Shown here: positions 24,566 to 32,818 of the stretch, piece by piece
Position numbering within the stretch: position 1 is the first letter of the stretch
How the letters are laid out: every line of letters begins with the position of its first letter
NCBI GenBank assembly: GCA_040080835.1
Contig: JBEBHP010000001.1
Span: forward strand, 434,001-498,000
Reading direction: 5' to 3'
Source of the DNA: SZUA-430 sp040080835
GTDB lineage: Bacteria; Pseudomonadota; Alphaproteobacteria; Micropepsales; Micropepsaceae
Length of the DNA stretch: 64,000 bases
The notes under the pieces: generated by a model
Told to the model about the DNA's origin: nothing
The model's input: the letters and a program-made list of their open reading frames with translations, nothing else
Databases searched by the model: none
Translations under genes and position numbers: made by a program

Positions 24566-26833
24566 ATGACCCAGACATCCCTCGTCCAAACACCAGCGCC
24601 GGCCGAGCCGCACTATTTGCGCGGCCTCAACGAAGCACAACGCGAAGCCGTCCTGACCCTGGACGGACCTGTCCTCGTGCTCGCGGGCGCAGGCACCGGC
24701 AAGACACGCGTCCTCACAACCCGGCTGGCGCATCTGATCGCATCGCGAAAGGCGTGGCCCAGCCAGATCCTGGCCGTGACCTTCACCAACAAGGCCGCGC
24801 GCGAAATGATCCAGCGCACGGGCGCCGTGATCGGCGAGATGGTCGAGGGCATGCCATGGCTCGGCACATTTCACTCCATCTGCGCAAAAATGCTCCGCCG
24901 ACACGCCGAACTGGTTGGACTGAAGCACAACTTCTCGATCCTCGATACTGATGACCAGCTACGGCTGCTGAAGCAGGTCATCGAAGCCGCACGCATCGAT
25001 GACAAACGCTGGCCCGCGCGTCACCTTTCGTCGCTGATCGACAGCTGGAAGAACCGCGCCCTGACTCCCAAGGATGTTCCTGCGGGCGAGTCATTCGCCT
25101 ACGGCAATGGCAAGGGCGCAGAACTCTATGAAGCCTACCAGCAACGCCTGAAGGCACTGAACGCCGTCGACTTCGGCGACCTTCTGCTTGACGTGATCAC
25201 GATCCTGCGCACGCATCCCGAAGTGCTGTCCGACTACCAGCAGCGCTTTGCCTATATTCTCGTCGACGAATACCAGGACACGAACGTCGCGCAGTACCTG
25301 TGGCTGCGTCTGTTGTCAGCCCAGAGGCGCAACATCTGCTGTGTCGGTGACGACGACCAGTCAATTTATGGCTGGCGGGGGGCTGAGGTCGACAACATCC
25401 TTCGCTTCGAAAAGGACTTCCCCGGTGCAAAGCTCGTGCGCCTTGAGCGCAACTATCGCTCCACACCTCACATCCTGGCTGCGGCATCCGGACTGATCGC
25501 CGCCAACAAGAGCAGGCTCGGCAAGACACTCTGGACCGACTTGCCCGAAGGCGACCGCGTCTCTGTTCGTGGCGTCTGGGACGCCGAGGAAGAGGCCCGC
25601 ACAATTGCCAGCGACATCGAACAGGTTGCACGTAACGGCGGCAAGATCAGCGACATCGCAATCCTTGTCCGTGCTTCATTCCAGATGCGCAGCTTTGAAG
25701 AACGTTTCGTGCAGCTGGGCATCCCCTATCGCGTCGTAGGCGGCCCGCGCTTTTATGAGCGCCAGGAAATACGCGACGCGCTCGCCTATTTGCGCGTGAT
25801 CGCGCAACCTGAAGACGACCTCGCGTTCGAGCGCATATTCAACAAGCCCAAACGTGGCCTGGGTGATGCGGCACTGCAGGCTGTGCACAAAATGGCCCGC
25901 GCCTTGAACAAGCCGTTGCTCGCAGCAACGCAGGCACTGACCGAAACGGATGAGATCCCGGCAAGAACCAGAAGCGCTCTGCGCGAACTCGTGCAGCAGT
26001 TCAACCGCTGGCGCGACCAGTCGACTGCCTTGCCCCACACAGAGCTGGCCGAAATCGTGCTCGACGAAAGCGGCTATACCGCGATGTGGCAAACCGACCG
26101 GTCGCCCGAAGCGCCGGGCCGACTGGAAAACCTGAAAGAGCTTGTGCGCTCAATGGAGGATTTCGACTCGCTCGGCGGGTTTCTCGAACACGTCTCGCTT
26201 GTCATGGAAATCGAACAGTCAGACACACTGGACAAAGTCACAATCATGACTTTGCACGGCGCCAAGGGACTTGAATTCCCGACAGTCTTTCTGCCCGGGT
26301 GGGAAGAAGGGCTGTTCCCAAGCCAGCGCACGCTGGATGAGAACGGTCTTCAGGGTTTGGAAGAAGAACGTCGCCTCGCCTATGTCGGCATCACAAGAGC
26401 CAAGCTGCGGGCCAAGATTTCCTATGCTGCAAACCGGCGCGTGCACGGCATGTGGCAGAGCGCCCTTCCGTCCCGATTCATCGGCGAATTGCCCCAGGAC
26501 GCAGTGGTATTGGAGAGCGATCCGGGTCTTCCCTATGGCAACACCACGCTGTCGTCAGGCCCGGCATTCGACAGCACCTACTCGTCACCCGGCTGGCAGC
26601 GCGCGCAATCGCGCAAAGGTGAAATCTTCGGATCACGTCCAACCATCGAGTCGCATGCCGAACTTGTTGCGACTTCAGATCCGGATGCGGCGACCTTTGA
26701 ACAGGGCGAGCGGGTGTTTCACCAGAAATTCGGATACGGTCGCGTCACCGCCATCGACGGCAACAAGCTCACCGTGAGGTTTGACAAGGCCGGCGAGAAA
26801 CGCGTGATCTCAAACTTCGTCGCAAGAGCTTGA
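24566..26833 (+). CDS. uvrD: UvrD/PcrA-type superfamily 1 DNA helicase (755 aa)
   Basis: Walker A GAGTGKT at residues 41-47 after 'LNEAQREAVLTLDGPVLVLA', motif II 'YILVDEYQDTNVAQY', motif III 'CCVGDDDQSIYGWRGAEV', motif IV 'LERNYRST', motif V 'VTIMTLHGAKGLEF', motif VI 'EERRLAYVGITRAK'. The C-terminus 'VFHQKFGYGRVTAIDGNKLT' is the UvrD/PcrA tudor-like tail that binds RNA polymerase. Acts in nucleotide-excision and mismatch repair. ATG at 24566 fits homologue starts; the frame opens at 24503. No LexA box seen upstream. Confidence 0.95.
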   Translation: MTQTSLVQTPAPAEPHYLRGLNEAQREAVLTLDGPVLVLAGAGTGKTRVLTTRLAHLIASRKAWPSQILAVTFTNKAAREMIQRTGAVIGEMVEGMPWLGTFHSICAKMLRRHAELVGLKHNFSILDTDDQLRLLKQVIEAARIDDKRWPARHLSSLIDSWKNRALTPKDVPAGESFAYGNGKGAELYEAYQQRLKALNAVDFGDLLLDVITILRTHPEVLSDYQQRFAYILVDEYQDTNVAQYLWLRLLSAQRRNICCVGDDDQSIYGWRGAEVDNILRFEKDFPGAKLVRLERNYRSTPHILAAASGLIAANKSRLGKTLWTDLPEGDRVSVRGVWDAEEEARTIASDIEQVARNGGKISDIAILVRASFQMRSFEERFVQLGIPYRVVGGPRFYERQEIRDALAYLRVIAQPEDDLAFERIFNKPKRGLGDAALQAVHKMARALNKPLLAATQALTETDEIPARTRSALRELVQQFNRWRDQSTALPHTELAEIVLDESGYTAMWQTDRSPEAPGRLENLKELVRSMEDFDSLGGFLEHVSLVMEIEQSDTLDKVTIMTLHGAKGLEFPTVFLPGWEEGLFPSQRTLDENGLQGLEEERRLAYVGITRAKLRAKISYAANRRVHGMWQSALPSRFIGELPQDAVVLESDPGLPYGNTTLSSGPAFDSTYSSPGWQRAQSRKGEIFGSRPTIESHAELVATSDPDAATFEQGERVFHQKFGYGRVTAIDGNKLTVRFDKAGEKRVISNFVARA

Positions 26834-26837
26834 AAAA

Positions 26838-27686
26838 ATGACTGTATGCTGGAAGGCACGTGCCGTACTTCCCAAACTCGAAGCCCACCGGCTGAGCGAA
26901 GCCCTCGAGCAGATTGAACCATCTCCCGTGGTGTCGGCATTCGAACTCGGCGAACGCGGCCTCTGGGAAGTGGAAGCATTTTTTTCCCATGCACCGGACG
27001 AAGCCGAACTGCAGCGACAGTTCGGCGTTCCCATGCGCGTCATTCCGATTGAAGATGAGAACTGGGTCGCCCGTGCGCTCGACGGGCTGCCACCCGTCGA
27101 AACCGGCCGCTTCTTCCTCTATGGCAGCCACGATGCAAGCACCGTTCCTCCAAACAAGATCGGCCTGAAGATCGAAGCCTCATACGCTTTCGGGACCGGT
27201 CACCACGGCACGACGCGCGGCTGCCTGCTCGCACTGGAATATCTCGTCCGGCGCCGCACCTTCAGCAACGCACTGGATCTGGGTTGCGGCACGGGCGTGC
27301 TGGGCATGGCATTCGCCAGGTTGTTGCGCCGTCCGGTCGTTGCCACCGACATCGATCCGCTTGCCACCTCGAAATCCGTCGAGAATGCCCGCATCAATCG
27401 CGCAGGGCCCTACATGCGGATCGAAACCGCCAACGGTTTCCGTTCGCAGCTGATTTCAGACAATGCGCCATTCGACCTCATCTTCGCAAACATTCTGGCA
27501 GGCCCGCTGATGAAGCTGATGCCCGGCATTCACAGGCACCTCGCCCCCGGCGGCAATGTCATCCTGTCCGGCATCCTGGATGAGCAAGCCAACGGCATCT
27601 GCACGATGGCCCGCGCCCAAGGCCTCCTCGTCAAGCGCCGCTCGGCGCTTGAAGGCTGGGTGACGCTGATACTTCAGCGGCCCTAA
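26838..27686 (+). CDS. prmA: Ribosomal protein L11 methyltransferase PrmA-type (282 aa)
   Basis: PrmA signature 'ASYAFGTGHHGTTRGCL' (residues 114-130) and SAM-binding DLGCGTG (147-153), followed by 'VVATDIDPLATSKSVENARIN' and 'FDLIFANILAGPLMKLMP' (NxL/NPP-like loop as NILA). The N-terminal domain is of the alphaproteobacterial form. Trimethylates lysines/N-terminus of ribosomal protein L11. Starts four bases after uvrD; its stop overlaps that of the convergent DJ-1 gene (CTAA). Confidence 0.9.
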   Translation: MTVCWKARAVLPKLEAHRLSEALEQIEPSPVVSAFELGERGLWEVEAFFSHAPDEAELQRQFGVPMRVIPIEDENWVARALDGLPPVETGRFFLYGSHDASTVPPNKIGLKIEASYAFGTGHHGTTRGCLLALEYLVRRRTFSNALDLGCGTGVLGMAFARLLRRPVVATDIDPLATSKSVENARINRAGPYMRIETANGFRSQLISDNAPFDLIFANILAGPLMKLMPGIHRHLAPGGNVILSGILDEQANGICTMARAQGLLVKRRSALEGWVTLILQRP

Positions 27687-28798
27687 CGCAACTGCGGATA
27701 CTCCAACGTCAGGCGCACGAACGATGCGGTATCGGCACCATAGCGCGCCGTGATCTCGTTCAGGGACTGGTTGAACGCATCAACGGCAGGCCCTGAGTGC
27801 AGGCCAACCTGCAGAAGTCCATCGGACGTGCCAGTCGCCAGGAAGCGCAAGCCATTCATTGATCTCACGGGAGAGATTCCCAACGCGGTGACACGCGCAG
27901 CAAATGTGCGTGAATACGCATCTGCAACGAGGGCCAGCGAGATTTCGTCAGTGCCGCTCGTGACCGGAATTCCGATATCGTCATGTCGCCAGAACCCGAG
28001 CACATTCGAAAGCACGGTACGTACGTCGCGCCGGGTCAAATTGAAGCTCCGGCTCGAATGCGCAACGCCCCAGCCAGGCAGTCCAATATCCGCAGCAACG
28101 CGGTTCGCCGCGTCCCGCCCGCCGATCGCCTCGACGATCGCAAGGGACACTGGCAGCGATGCACTCACGCCCGTCGTCGTCGCAACGCGGCCATCCACGA
28201 TATAGCGCCGGTCCGGAACATACGTCACGCCCGGTTCGATGGATTTCATCTCTTCAATCGCGTGCCAGTGCGTCGTCGCATGCTTGCCTTTCAGCAGGCC
28301 GGCTTCAGCAAGCACAAGCGCACCTTCGCAAATACCGACAATCATGGCGCCTTTGCCCGCCTGCGAATTCAGCCAGGCAAGCGCCGGCGGATTCTTGCGA
28401 TGATGGAACGCGGGCACAATCACATAGTCTGCGCCTTCGGGATGAGCACTGTCGAAACTCACCTGGGAAGCATCCGGAATGATCGTCAGCACCGGCATGA
28501 GCGTCACCGGCGCGTCACTGACGCCAAGCGCCACGACATCCACAAGCCCGGACCGCTTCAGAACGCCATAAGGAATGATGTAGTCCGTGGTTTCGCTGCC
28601 ATCATTTGCACCTAGTATCGCGACCAGTGGACGCCTGTTCCGGAGCGGCTTCAGCGCGATGATCGTCTGCGCCTGCTCGTCAGCGCTGACGGCCGGCAGG
28701 ACAGCCTCGGGAGCACTCGATGGAAATGTCAGGTAACAACCGAACGCACCAGCGGCCACTGTCACAAGAAGGACCGCAACCAGGTTTCGCCATGTCAT
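27683..28798 (-). CDS. Membrane-anchored DJ-1/PfpI-family protein (371 aa)
   Basis: One N-terminal hydrophobic segment (residues 4-25) then a DJ-1/PfpI (class I glutamine amidotransferase-like) domain: 'PLVAILGANDGSETTDYIIP', 'DYVIVPAFHHRKNP' and the nucleophile elbow GICEGALVLAEAGLLKG with Cys157. 'ATTHWHAIEEM' is the strand-helix that follows in GlxA-type proteins. A second, less clear domain of about 150 residues follows. Extracytoplasmic by topology. Unlike GlxA regulators there is no HTH. Function unknown; 27 bases downstream of a second DJ-1 gene on the same strand. Confidence 0.8.
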   Translation of the reverse strand: MTWRNLVAVLLVTVAAGAFGCYLTFPSSAPEAVLPAVSADEQAQTIIALKPLRNRRPLVAILGANDGSETTDYIIPYGVLKRSGLVDVVALGVSDAPVTLMPVLTIIPDASQVSFDSAHPEGADYVIVPAFHHRKNPPALAWLNSQAGKGAMIVGICEGALVLAEAGLLKGKHATTHWHAIEEMKSIEPGVTYVPDRRYIVDGRVATTTGVSASLPVSLAIVEAIGGRDAANRVAADIGLPGWGVAHSSRSFNLTRRDVRTVLSNVLGFWRHDDIGIPVTSGTDEISLALVADAYSRTFAARVTALGISPVRSMNGLRFLATGTSDGLLQVGLHSGPAVDAFNQSLNEITARYGADTASFVRLTLEYPQLR

Positions 28799-28825
28799 GA
28801 TTATTGATCCTCCGGTGTGGCGGGC

Positions 28826-29524
28826 TCAACCGTTCCGCGTCCGCAGCCTTGAGGCTGCTTCAGCGAATGCAATCTCGCGCTGCGTGATCAGGCCCTCAAG
28901 CGCCTTCCTTGCAATGGCGACACGCCCAGGACCAGCGCGCTCTGGCGAGCCGCAATCGAACGGCGGTTGTGGGTTGTACTCAAATCCGAGCTGAAGCTGC
29001 TTGGCGACCTCATCGCCCCAGATCTCCGCCACCACTGTGAGCGCGAAGTCGATACCCGCCGTAACGCCTCCGCCAGAGATGCGGTTGCGATCCTTCACAA
29101 CGCGCGCGTTGACCGGGATCGCGCCAAACGCTGTCAGGTAGTCTCGCCACATCCAGTGGCATGCCGACTTGTAGCCCTTGATCAGCCCTGCCGCGCCCAG
29201 CACCAGTGAACCTGTGCAGACTGACGTGACATACTTTGCCTTCTCGGCCTGGGCCTGGAGAAAATCCAGCGTCTCGTTGTCGGTCATCAGCGGAACCTGA
29301 CCAGCTCCTCCTGGAACGCAGATCAGATCCAGTTGCGGGCAATCCTTGAAAGTCGTCGTCGGCATGAGCGAAAGCCCCGCATCGGACGGAATGGGCTCGA
29401 TTGATTTCCATATGTAATGCGCCTTCGCACCAGGCGCCCGCGCGAGGAACTGTGCTGGCCCCGTGAGATCAAGCTGCGTCAGGTTTGGATAAAGCAGGAA
29501 ACCGACATGGAACGGCTGGGTCAT
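28826..29524 (-). CDS. DJ-1/PfpI family, isonitrile hydratase (InhA)-like (232 aa)
   Basis: Resembles Pseudomonas InhA: 'GFLLYPNLTQLDLTGPAQFL' with Asp19, 'LDLICVPGGAGQ', and 'YVTSVCTGSLVLGAAGLI' with Cys103-Thr104, in positions matching the InhA catalytic Asp and Cys-Thr shifted by two. 'SGGGVTAGIDFALTVV' follows. InhA hydrates isonitriles to N-formamides; substrate here is inferred. ATG at 29524 has a strong AAGGAGAT upstream; the frame is open to 29593. Divergent from the GlxA-type regulator across a palindromic element. Confidence 0.85.
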   Translation of the reverse strand: MTQPFHVGFLLYPNLTQLDLTGPAQFLARAPGAKAHYIWKSIEPIPSDAGLSLMPTTTFKDCPQLDLICVPGGAGQVPLMTDNETLDFLQAQAEKAKYVTSVCTGSLVLGAAGLIKGYKSACHWMWRDYLTAFGAIPVNARVVKDRNRISGGGVTAGIDFALTVVAEIWGDEVAKQLQLGFEYNPQPPFDCGSPERAGPGRVAIARKALEGLITQREIAFAEAASRLRTRNG

Positions 29525-29608
29525 GGATATCTCCTTCGAATACCCCATTGTTACCCGAACCCCGTCATGGCATAAATGACAAACAATCGACAATTACTGC
29601 CAATCCCC

Positions 29609-29712
29609 TGGGAGCGCGGGCTTCCAGCCCGCTCTTTCAGTCTCGACAAGGAACGTTGTTGATGCCCAAAGCAAACGTCCGCAAGAGCGGGCTGGAAGCC
29701 CGCGCTCCCAGG
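29609..29712. repeat. 29-bp perfect inverted repeat overlapping the GlxA-type gene start
   Basis: Arms at 29609-29637 and 29684-29712 are exact complements, 46 bases apart. Each arm itself contains a hairpin (GCGGGC-TTCCA-GCCCGC). It begins CCTGGGAGCGCGG, as does the element at 57309-57386. The right arm lies inside the coding region of the regulator and the start codon lies in the spacer. Confidence 0.9.
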
Positions 29713-30696
29713 CTAGTAGCCATTCCCATCTTTCCGCAACTGCAGTCGCTCGACGCGGTCGGTCCGGCTCAGGTATTTGGCAGCGCCAATCAGACACTCG
29801 GCCGCGAGGCCTATCACGTTAGTTTCGTGGCAAGCACGCCCGGCATCATTCCAACCTCTGCAGGATTTGCCTTTCATGCAGACAGCCTGCGCAGCGTACC
29901 TCCCAGGTCCGTCGACACGCTCATATGTCCTGGCGGAGAAGAACCGTCGCTCCGCGCTGCGCTCGCCGACAAGGTCCTGATGCGCTGGATCCACGAGGCC
30001 GCCAGCGCAAGCAGGCGCGCATGCTCCGTCTGCTCGGGAGCATTCCTCCTCGCCAGAACCGGTATCCTCGATGGACGCAACGCCGCGACGCACTGGGGCT
30101 CGACGGCAGAGCTTCAGCGCCTATTCCCGCAAATCAGCGTCGACGCCGAGTCAATCTTCGTCACCGACGGCAAGTGCTGGACATCTGCCGGCGTGACAAC
30201 CGGCATCGACATGGCGCTTGCCGTCGTCGAACAGGATCACGGACGTGACGTCGCGATGTCGATCGCACGCCGCCTCGTTGTCTACATGCGTCGCCCCGGG
30301 CATCAAACGCAGTTCTCGTCAGCGCTCCATGCACAGGAAGCGCACAGCGACAAGCTCTCGGAACTGGCAGCCTGGGTCGAAGAAAACCTGACCGAGGTCC
30401 TCGACGTGGAGACACTCGCAGCGCACGCCGCGATGAGTCCACGCACTCTGCACCGCCATATGCGCGACGAGCTCGGAGTCTCACCGGCAAAGTTCGTGGA
30501 ATCCGTCCGCCTCGACGCTGTCCGTCGCTGGCTCGGGGAACAAAAAGTTGATGTCGCCACGGTCGCCGTGCGGGCGGGCTTTTCCGGACCTGACCACCTG
30601 ATCCGTGCCTTTTCCCGGCGGTTTGGCGTCACACCTGCTGCCTACAGACAAATTCATGGAAGCCGCACCCTTGAGACGCACGCGGCAGCCGAATAG
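29662..30696 (+). CDS. GlxA-type transcriptional regulator, DJ-1 domain plus AraC HTH (344 aa)
   Basis: N-terminal DJ-1/PfpI-like domain ('LVAIPIFPQLQSLDAVGPAQ', 'VDTLICPGGEEPSLR', 'ACSVCSGAFLLARTGILDGR', 'GVTTGIDMALAVVEQDHGR') and C-terminal AraC/XylS HTH (about 235-335: 'LSELAAWVEENLTEVLDVET', 'MSPRTLHRHMRDELGVSPAK', 'AGFSGPDHLIRAFSRRFGV'). Regulates neighbouring genes in other systems, so it may control the two DJ-1 genes to its left. The only in-frame ATG near the domain is at 29662, inside the spacer of a palindromic repeat, so residues from about 8 to 16 are encoded by repeat DNA. Confidence 0.88.
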   Translation: MPKANVRKSGLEARAPRLVAIPIFPQLQSLDAVGPAQVFGSANQTLGREAYHVSFVASTPGIIPTSAGFAFHADSLRSVPPRSVDTLICPGGEEPSLRAALADKVLMRWIHEAASASRRACSVCSGAFLLARTGILDGRNAATHWGSTAELQRLFPQISVDAESIFVTDGKCWTSAGVTTGIDMALAVVEQDHGRDVAMSIARRLVVYMRRPGHQTQFSSALHAQEAHSDKLSELAAWVEENLTEVLDVETLAAHAAMSPRTLHRHMRDELGVSPAKFVESVRLDAVRRWLGEQKVDVATVAVRAGFSGPDHLIRAFSRRFGVTPAAYRQIHGSRTLETHAAAE

Positions 30697-30706
30697 GTTC
30701 CCCCCC

Positions 30707-32530
30707 ATGCTGCACCAAACCAAATTCCAGTCCTTCACCGAAACCACCAGTCCGACCCAGGGCGCACCGCGTCTCGCCGCCTTGCGCGCCGAGCTCAAAC
30801 GACAAGGCGTCGATGGTTTCATTGTTCCACGCGCAGACGAATACCAGGGCGAATATGTCCCTCCTCGCGCCGATCGCCTTGCGTATCTGACCGGCTTCAC
30901 CGGGTCCGCGGGCGCCGCAGTTGTCCTCATGGAAAAAGCCGCGATCTTTACTGATGGCCGCTACACGGTCCAGACCGCCGAACAGGTTGATGGCAGGTCA
31001 TTTGAATACCGCTCACTCGTCGACGAGCCACCACCGGACTGGATTGCAACTAACCTGCCCAAAGGCGCGAAGCTGGCGTTCGACCCATGGCATCACACGG
31101 CATCAGGAGTCGAAGCCTTGCAGACCGCGGTCGCAAAGGCTGGCGGTACGTTGGTCGCCGTAACAGTAAACCCGCTGGACGCTTCGTGGGATGATCAGCC
31201 GGCGGCGCCGCTGGGCGAAGTTACGGTGCAACCGCTTGAATATTCCGGTGAGTCCTCGGAAGCCAAACGCGAACGCATTGCAAAAACGCTTCGCGAAGTA
31301 AAAACAGACGCGGCCATGCTGACGCTGCCAGAGTCCATCGCCTGGCTGCTCAACATTCGCGGTAGCGATGTCCCCCATACGCCTTTCCCGCACGCCTTCG
31401 CGATGCTCAACAATGATGGCCATGTGGACCTCTTCATAGATCGCCGCAAGTTCACGCCGGGCATCGAGGCCTGGCTTGGCAATCACGTCACGGTGCGCCC
31501 GCAGGAAGATCTCGGCAATCACCTCAAGGCCCAGAAGGGCAAGCGCATCCAGATCGATCCGGCAACCGCATCGTCTTGGTTGTTCGACCAGCTGAAAGCG
31601 GGAGGCGCCGCCATCGTGCGCGCTGCCGATCCCGTCTTGCTTCCCAAGGCCTGCAAGAACTCGACGGAACTGAACGGCACGCGTCGGGCGCACGAACGTG
31701 ATGGTGCGGCCCTGTCGCGCTTCCTCGCCTTCATGGCCAAGGAAGGCCCGAAGGGCAATATTGACGAAATCGAAGCCTGTCGCATTCTTGAAGACTTCCG
31801 CGCGGAAACCGGCGCACTGAAGGACCTAAGCTTCGGCTCGATTTCCGGCAGCGGTCCCAACGGTGCACTGCCCCATTACCGCGTCACGAAGAAATCCAAC
31901 CGCAAGATCAAGTCGGGCGAGATCTACCTGATCGACTCCGGCGGCCAGTACCTCGACGGCACCACAGACGTGACGCGCACGATTGCGGTCGGCACACCCT
32001 CGGCCGAAATGAAGGACCGCTTCACGCGCGTGCTCAAGGGACACATCGCCCTCGCCCGTGCGCGTTTCCCGGAAGGCACGACCGGTGTCCAGCTCGATAC
32101 GCTCGCGCGTATGTCGCTCTGGGAGGGCGGCTTCGATTATGACCACGGCACCGGCCACGGCGTCGGCGCCTATCTCAGCGTCCATGAAGGCCCGCAGAAC
32201 ATTTCCAAGAAGCAGGTCAACGTCGCGCTCAAACCCGGCATGATCGTGTCGAACGAGCCAGGCTATTACAAGGTCGGCCACTACGGCATCCGCATCGAAA
32301 ACCTGATCGTCGTGACCGAGCCAAAAGATGTTGGCGGCGACCGCAAGATGATGGAGTTCGAAACCATTACACTTGCCCCGATCGATCTCAACCTGGTCGA
32401 GCCTAAGCTGCTGACCGACACCGAACGCAAGTGGCTGAACGATTACCACGCCCGCGTGCGCAAGACCCTGACCGGCAAGACGGACAAGGAAACCGAAGCC
32501 TGGATCGTCGAGGCGACACGGGCGATCTAG
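30707..32530 (+). CDS. pepP: Xaa-Pro aminopeptidase, M24B family (607 aa)
   Basis: Three-domain cytosolic aminopeptidase P of the larger type: two creatinase-N-like domains (about 20-310) then the pita-bread catalytic domain. Metal ligands are seen in 'LIDSGGQYLDGTTDVTRT' (two Asp), 'GTGHGVGAYLSVHEGP' (His), 'GMIVSNEPGYY' (Glu) and 'GIRIENLIVV' (Glu). Removes N-terminal residues preceding proline. ATG at 30707 follows the regulator stop by ten bases. Length matches eukaryote-like/alphaproteobacterial members (about 600) more than E. coli PepP (about 440). Symbol is a family label. Confidence 0.92.
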   Translation: MLHQTKFQSFTETTSPTQGAPRLAALRAELKRQGVDGFIVPRADEYQGEYVPPRADRLAYLTGFTGSAGAAVVLMEKAAIFTDGRYTVQTAEQVDGRSFEYRSLVDEPPPDWIATNLPKGAKLAFDPWHHTASGVEALQTAVAKAGGTLVAVTVNPLDASWDDQPAAPLGEVTVQPLEYSGESSEAKRERIAKTLREVKTDAAMLTLPESIAWLLNIRGSDVPHTPFPHAFAMLNNDGHVDLFIDRRKFTPGIEAWLGNHVTVRPQEDLGNHLKAQKGKRIQIDPATASSWLFDQLKAGGAAIVRAADPVLLPKACKNSTELNGTRRAHERDGAALSRFLAFMAKEGPKGNIDEIEACRILEDFRAETGALKDLSFGSISGSGPNGALPHYRVTKKSNRKIKSGEIYLIDSGGQYLDGTTDVTRTIAVGTPSAEMKDRFTRVLKGHIALARARFPEGTTGVQLDTLARMSLWEGGFDYDHGTGHGVGAYLSVHEGPQNISKKQVNVALKPGMIVSNEPGYYKVGHYGIRIENLIVVTEPKDVGGDRKMMEFETITLAPIDLNLVEPKLLTDTERKWLNDYHARVRKTLTGKTDKETEAWIVEATRAI

Positions 32531-32542
32531 CATTCTGCTGAG

Positions 32543-32566
32543 AAACCCGGATGAACCCAGGTTTTT
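32543..32566 (+). terminator. Weak intrinsic terminator after the aminopeptidase gene
   Basis: AAACCCGG and CCCAGGTTT arms form an imperfect stem with a short ATGAA loop, followed by TTTTTC. It lies 12 bases after the stop and would separate pepP from the SOS operon. Confidence 0.45.
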
Positions 32567-32655
32567 CGGCGAACTGCCGGATCCATTTTCATGTCTCCTG
32601 AGCGCCTCGGTGGTGACCTTTCACTCAATACGCCCGGCAAATCACCCGCTCCCAG

Positions 32656-32699
32656 TTGACTTGGCTTGCCGCTCGTGAGATAAAGAACATAACAAGAAC
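32656..32699 (+). promoter_or_regulatory. SOS promoter: -35, -10 and LexA box of the imuB-dnaE2 operon
   Basis: TTGACT (32656-32661), 17-base spacer, GATAAA (32679-32684), then GAAC-N7-GAAC (32685-32699), the direct-repeat LexA box used by alphaproteobacteria. The box abuts the -10, so LexA would block RNA polymerase. This is the only such box I found in the window. Confidence 0.85.
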
Positions 32700-32746
32700 T
32701 GTCTTGAAAAGCCGCAGTAAAGGTGGGGTAACCCGTGTCAGACTCT

Positions 32747-32818
32747 ATGGCGACGGAGGAACAATCGTCTCTTCAACACGTATCCCGTGCCGAGGACGTG
32801 CTGCGGGCCATCCGATGA
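32747..32818 (+). CDS. 23-codon mini-ORF overlapping the imuB start
   Basis: ATG at 32747, 48 bases after the LexA box, opens a frame of 23 codons (MATEEQSSLQHVSRAEDVLR...) that ends in a TGA overlapping the imuB ATG (ATGA). In most alphaproteobacteria imuA occupies this place. This may be a remnant of the imuA 5' end, a leader peptide that couples translation into imuB, or chance. Whether imuA exists elsewhere in the genome cannot be seen. Confidence 0.45.
   Translation: MATEEQSSLQHVSRAEDVLRAIR

Noticed and set aside
24412..24951. 179-codon open frame overlapping the uvrD start
   Set aside because: Different frame from the helicase, Arg/Pro/His-rich, and shows no domain; a shadow of uvrD.
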